Below, one piece after another: positions 60,765 through 64,000 of a stretch of 64,000 nt of DNA. The notes below the pieces were generated by a model. The model did not search any database, was not told the DNA's origin, and saw nothing but the letters and a program-made list of their open reading frames with translations. This DNA comes from Flavobacterium sp. Lineage in GTDB: Bacteria; Bacteroidota; Bacteroidia; Flavobacteriales; Flavobacteriaceae. Where the stretch lies: NCBI GenBank assembly GCA_025351785.1, contig JANXVF010000059.1:1-64000 (forward strand). Reading direction: 5' to 3'. Positions within the stretch are counted from its first letter, which is position 1. Each line of letters starts with the position of its first letter. The translations under genes and the position numbers were made by a program.

Positions 60765-61598
60765 TCAATCTTTATTAGGAGCAATTTTATTCATAAAAGT
60801 AATGATTTCTGAAAATCGTTTACTCCAAGGAAAAATATATTGAGTAACCATAGGAACATGTTTCTTATTCAAAATTATAGGCTGAACATTTGGTTGAAAC
60901 TCATGAAGTTTATCTAAAAATCGTTCATTTGATTCCTTGATTGATGGATAGGTTTTGCTTCCTAAATAGATTAAAAAAGGAGGACTACTTTTATTTACAA
61001 AATAAATCGGAGACGCATCTTGCCAGGTTTTAGGATTTTCAGACCAGGTTGTTATATAATCATCAGTTTGTGTAGGATGAAATTCCTCAAGATAATGTTT
61101 CATGTCTAGCCCTGCGGCATCGTTCAAAATAACTCCTTTTACAATGGATTGATCTTTTAAATATTTTGGATTTGTAGCTACTAAAGCTACTAAATGTCCG
61201 CCTGCAGAATGTCCGGTAAGAAAAATTTTATTTGGATTTCCGTTGTATGTAGCACAATTTTCTTTAGTCCATTGAATTGCTTTTGCAACTTGAATTGCCA
61301 TACCGTCATAATTAGTTTTAGGGCTTAATGTGTAGCCTACAACTACAGTTGTAACTCCTTTTTTTGCAAAGTTTCGACCTAAAAAGCCATACAGTTTTTT
61401 ATCGCCTTTGTTCCAGTTGCCACCATGAACAAAAATTAAAACAGGATTATTTGTCTTTTTATTTAGGGGTTTAAAAATATTGAGCGTTGGGTTTTCATCT
61501 TTAGAGTCGCTTTCTAAATAAGATACATTTTTAAATTTTTGAACGCTACAAGAAGAAGCTGTTAATATTAATAGGAGTAAGGCAATATTACTTTTCAT
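60765..61598 (-). CDS. Alpha/beta hydrolase (carboxylesterase) lipoprotein
   Basis: LTASSCSVQ lipobox; VLIFVHGGNWNKGDK oxyanion motif; FLTGHSAGGHLVALVA. Confidence 0.94.
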   Translation of the reverse strand: MKSNIALLLLILTASSCSVQKFKNVSYLESDSKDENPTLNIFKPLNKKTNNPVLIFVHGGNWNKGDKKLYGFLGRNFAKKGVTTVVVGYTLSPKTNYDGMAIQVAKAIQWTKENCATYNGNPNKIFLTGHSAGGHLVALVATNPKYLKDQSIVKGVILNDAAGLDMKHYLEEFHPTQTDDYITTWSENPKTWQDASPIYFVNKSSPPFLIYLGSKTYPSIKESNERFLDKLHEFQPNVQPIILNKKHVPMVTQYIFPWSKRFSEIITFMNKIAPNKD

Positions 61599-61647
61599 GT
61601 TTTAATTTAACTTACGAATTATTTTGATTGAAGGTTTATTAATCACT

Positions 61648-62070
61648 TCAGATTAATTGAAATCCATATTTAATAGCATCTTCTAGAACATCAAGGTTAA
61701 TATTTTGTAATGTTTTAAACTTTATGCAATAACCGGTTATTGATGCTTTTCCGATGGTTTTGCTGTATTTTTGTATTAAATAATTTTTATCTAAAATTCC
61801 AAGGATGTAAATAGAAATTCCTGATGTATTTGCACTCAATCCTATCCTGTAAAACTCTTTGTTCATTCCGTTTGCATATTTTTTCATTTGGATACCGTAA
61901 CCAATATTTGGATTTGAAACAATTTTGCCCTGATTATCAATTCCTGATAAATACCACAATTTACAATCTGGAGAAAGTGAAAGTATGCGTATATGCAATA
62001 TTTGCAATTCGATACTCTTAATCTGGGATTGTGTATTTATATAATTTTGAATTTGATCTTCAACACACAT
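61648..62070 (-). CDS. DUF1801 family protein
   Basis: CKLWYLSGIDNQGKIVSNPNIGYGIQMKKYANGMNKEFYRIGLSANTSGISIYILGILDKNYL...GYCIKFK. Confidence 0.85.
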   Translation of the reverse strand: MCVEDQIQNYINTQSQIKSIELQILHIRILSLSPDCKLWYLSGIDNQGKIVSNPNIGYGIQMKKYANGMNKEFYRIGLSANTSGISIYILGILDKNYLIQKYSKTIGKASITGYCIKFKTLQNINLDVLEDAIKYGFQLI

Positions 62071-62115
62071 TTTAAGTAAGGTTTTTATAAGGTCTATATT
62101 TTATTTTTTTTTAAA

Positions 62116-63486
62116 TTAAATTCTAAATAAAATGGCAAACACAAGTCTGTTTTCTACTTTTACTAAGTCTGGTCGCCAATCTGGCGGAAGTGGAGTAGTT
62201 GTATATCCGTTTGGTGAAGTTACACCACCTGAACCCGCAAAATAAGGAACATTGGCTTCTCTGTGAACTAATTCTACTCTGAAAGTGATACTCTGATTTG
62301 GCATAAAATCGAATCCTGTCGAACAGTCCCAACCTGTAAATTTATCGCCAGGATTAGCAGAAAAAGGATAAGTTCCTGCAGTTTGAGTTGGATTATTAGG
62401 ATCGGGTAAAGGACTTGCTTGTCCTGTAGGATAAAGAACTAAATAGCGACCAGGATTTGTCATGATTCCTCCACCAATAGTCCAAGCTTCTTTATTGTTA
62501 TTAAACCAAATTCTATTATATACCATTCCACTTAAAAAATATTGTGCGGGACTATCTGTATTTTCTTTAAAACCACTAACACCACTACCACTTTCAAAAC
62601 CTACATCAAAAGTTGATGAAAATGCTGCCTTAGAAATTCCTTTGGATTTTGGATTATTAAAATAACGAACTAACAAACTATTATCTGAGTGAAATCGAAT
62701 TCGATCCGGAATTCCTGCTGCATCTTTACCATAATAGTCATTTGAAATAAGCTTGACTGATTCGTTTGGGCAATACGTAATATTTCCGCCAACTCCTGGC
62801 ATATTATTAAATCTCCCATAACTTTGCCAACCATTAATTAACCAACCTTCGATTTTTAATTTTTTTGTTGGAAATATTTGAATACGCACTCCATTAAAAA
62901 ACCACGGTGTATTATCCGAAGTAAATGATGCCTGATATTCCCAGTTTTCAACTTGATAGTAAGAGTTTAAACCAATATATGACATAAACATACCTGCATC
63001 AACATTGATACCATACCATTTTTTGAAATGATAACCAGCATAGGCTTCAGATAAATATCGATATGCATTATCCAGCTGATACTGACCTTTGTAAACGCTA
63101 AAATCGTTTCTTGGAATTACAGTCGACCGAGTTCCAAATTGCATCATTATTTTAGCTCTTGCTCCTTCATAATTAAATTCGCCACCTAAATTTGCGCTCG
63201 AAAGTTGAATTTCATTATTTCTGGCCAATGCAGTTGAGCCTACTACTGTATTATCGTTTGGATTGTTGAATGAATGTGTGTAATTTACATCAACCATAAT
63301 GTTGCCAGTGAAATATTTTGAAGTTAAAACTGGAGGCGATGTTCGTCTATCTGAACCGTTTTGCCAACTCATATCCATGCCATCAAAGGGTATCTTTTCA
63401 GCCAATGAGTCTGTTTTTTTTTCTTGTTGGGCGTGAGCCAAATAAATTGTAAAAATAAATAAAAGTGTAAAAAAATTTGTTTTCAT
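62116..63486 (-). CDS. Outer-membrane beta-barrel porin (BBP2/OmpL-like)
   Basis: Signal peptide; repeated aromatic-terminated strands; FTGNIMVDVNYTHSFNNPND...WEYQASFTSDNTPWFFNGVRIQIFPTKKLKIEGWLINGWQSYGRFN. Confidence 0.85.
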   Translation of the reverse strand: MKTNFFTLLFIFTIYLAHAQQEKKTDSLAEKIPFDGMDMSWQNGSDRRTSPPVLTSKYFTGNIMVDVNYTHSFNNPNDNTVVGSTALARNNEIQLSSANLGGEFNYEGARAKIMMQFGTRSTVIPRNDFSVYKGQYQLDNAYRYLSEAYAGYHFKKWYGINVDAGMFMSYIGLNSYYQVENWEYQASFTSDNTPWFFNGVRIQIFPTKKLKIEGWLINGWQSYGRFNNMPGVGGNITYCPNESVKLISNDYYGKDAAGIPDRIRFHSDNSLLVRYFNNPKSKGISKAAFSSTFDVGFESGSGVSGFKENTDSPAQYFLSGMVYNRIWFNNNKEAWTIGGGIMTNPGRYLVLYPTGQASPLPDPNNPTQTAGTYPFSANPGDKFTGWDCSTGFDFMPNQSITFRVELVHREANVPYFAGSGGVTSPNGYTTTPLPPDWRPDLVKVENRLVFAILFRI

Positions 63487-63490
63487 AGTA

Positions 63491-63766
63491 TTAGTTAAAG
63501 TTCATAATTGAGTTGTCTTCTAAAAATTTTATTTTAAAAATGTTTTTATGATAAATTATTTCTCCCACTAAAAAACCAAAATTATCTATCCCCAAACATA
63601 CATCTGGATTTACAAAATGCCATCTAGAAATGTAGGTTTTATTCCCTCTGAAAAATCCAATAAATTTTCCTGTGAGTAATAAATGATTTTTAAATTCGAT
63701 TACAATAATACGGTTTTTAAGATTGAAATATTTGTTGTATAATATAAATGATGAATCTGTTTTCAT
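63491..63766 (-). CDS. Hypothetical small protein
   Basis: 91-aa ORF starting 2 nt after the stop of the upstream minus-strand gene; same operon. Confidence 0.6.
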   Translation of the reverse strand: MKTDSSFILYNKYFNLKNRIIVIEFKNHLLLTGKFIGFFRGNKTYISRWHFVNPDVCLGIDNFGFLVGEIIYHKNIFKIKFLEDNSIMNFN

Positions 63767-63768
63767 TT

Positions 63769-64000
63769 TTATCTATTTTCTCGATCCAACTTTACGTTTG
63801 TCATAGGTTGGTAAACCAATGGAATTTGTTCTATTTCGACATCAGATTTTTCTAAACCAAATGCTTTTTCATCGCTTACACCTAGACGTTTCAAAAAGAA
63901 ATATCCGTTTAATAATAGTCCTTCACGCAATGCAAATTCGTTTTCGATTGATAAAAATTTCTCGATAACAACAAATTTAAAATCAGGTTCAATATTATAT
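63769..64000 (-). CDS. Partial CDS (C-terminus only), function unresolved
   Basis: Open frame from the right edge to TAA at 63771-63769: ...YNIEPDFKFVVIEKFLSIENEFALREGLLLNGYFFLKRLGVSDEKAFGLEKSDVEIEQIPLVYQPMTNVKLDRENR*. Confidence 0.7.
   Translation of the reverse strand, partial: YNIEPDFKFVVIEKFLSIENEFALREGLLLNGYFFLKRLGVSDEKAFGLEKSDVEIEQIPLVYQPMTNVKLDRENR

Overview
This is a 64 kb AT-rich window of a Bacteroidetes chromosome, most likely Flavobacterium or a close relative. Support for that placement: GldI, a T9SS-sorted subtilase, a Bacteroidetes-type PurM, TAnnTTTG -7 promoter boxes, and a proteorhodopsin/Blh pair. The window is almost entirely core genome. Housekeeping genes include ppk, crcB, purM, dnaK, sucC, lysA, mnmA, proC, yidC, pyrG, pyrE, guaA, birA, rsfS, ftsH, cdsA, psd, glyA, fahA, mqo and ruvX. 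I see no rRNA, tRNA, CRISPR array, prophage or transposase. The left edge (1..4975, minus strand) is a large repeat-rich secreted protein, truncated by the window, that the ORF track misses because it is open-ended. It carries near-identical 396-bp tandem repeats. The items most worth a second look are: (i) a divergent proteorhodopsin/beta-carotene dioxygenase pair forming a minimal light-driven proton-pump system; (ii) an apparently perfect sigma-54 -24/-12 promoter upstream of dnaK with GACAA/TTGTC inverted repeats; (iii) the pyrE/NUDIX divergent pair, whose start codons are 7 nt apart with a -7 box covering the other gene's ATG, plus other apparently leaderless genes; (iv) the adhesin repeats; (v) a palindromic dispersed-repeat-like element near 24.6-24.76 kb; (vi) tandem cyclophilin-FKBP fusions after gldI; (vii) an unlisted 55-aa Cys-rich small protein after crcB. 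I did not find a convincing entirely new multi-gene system.
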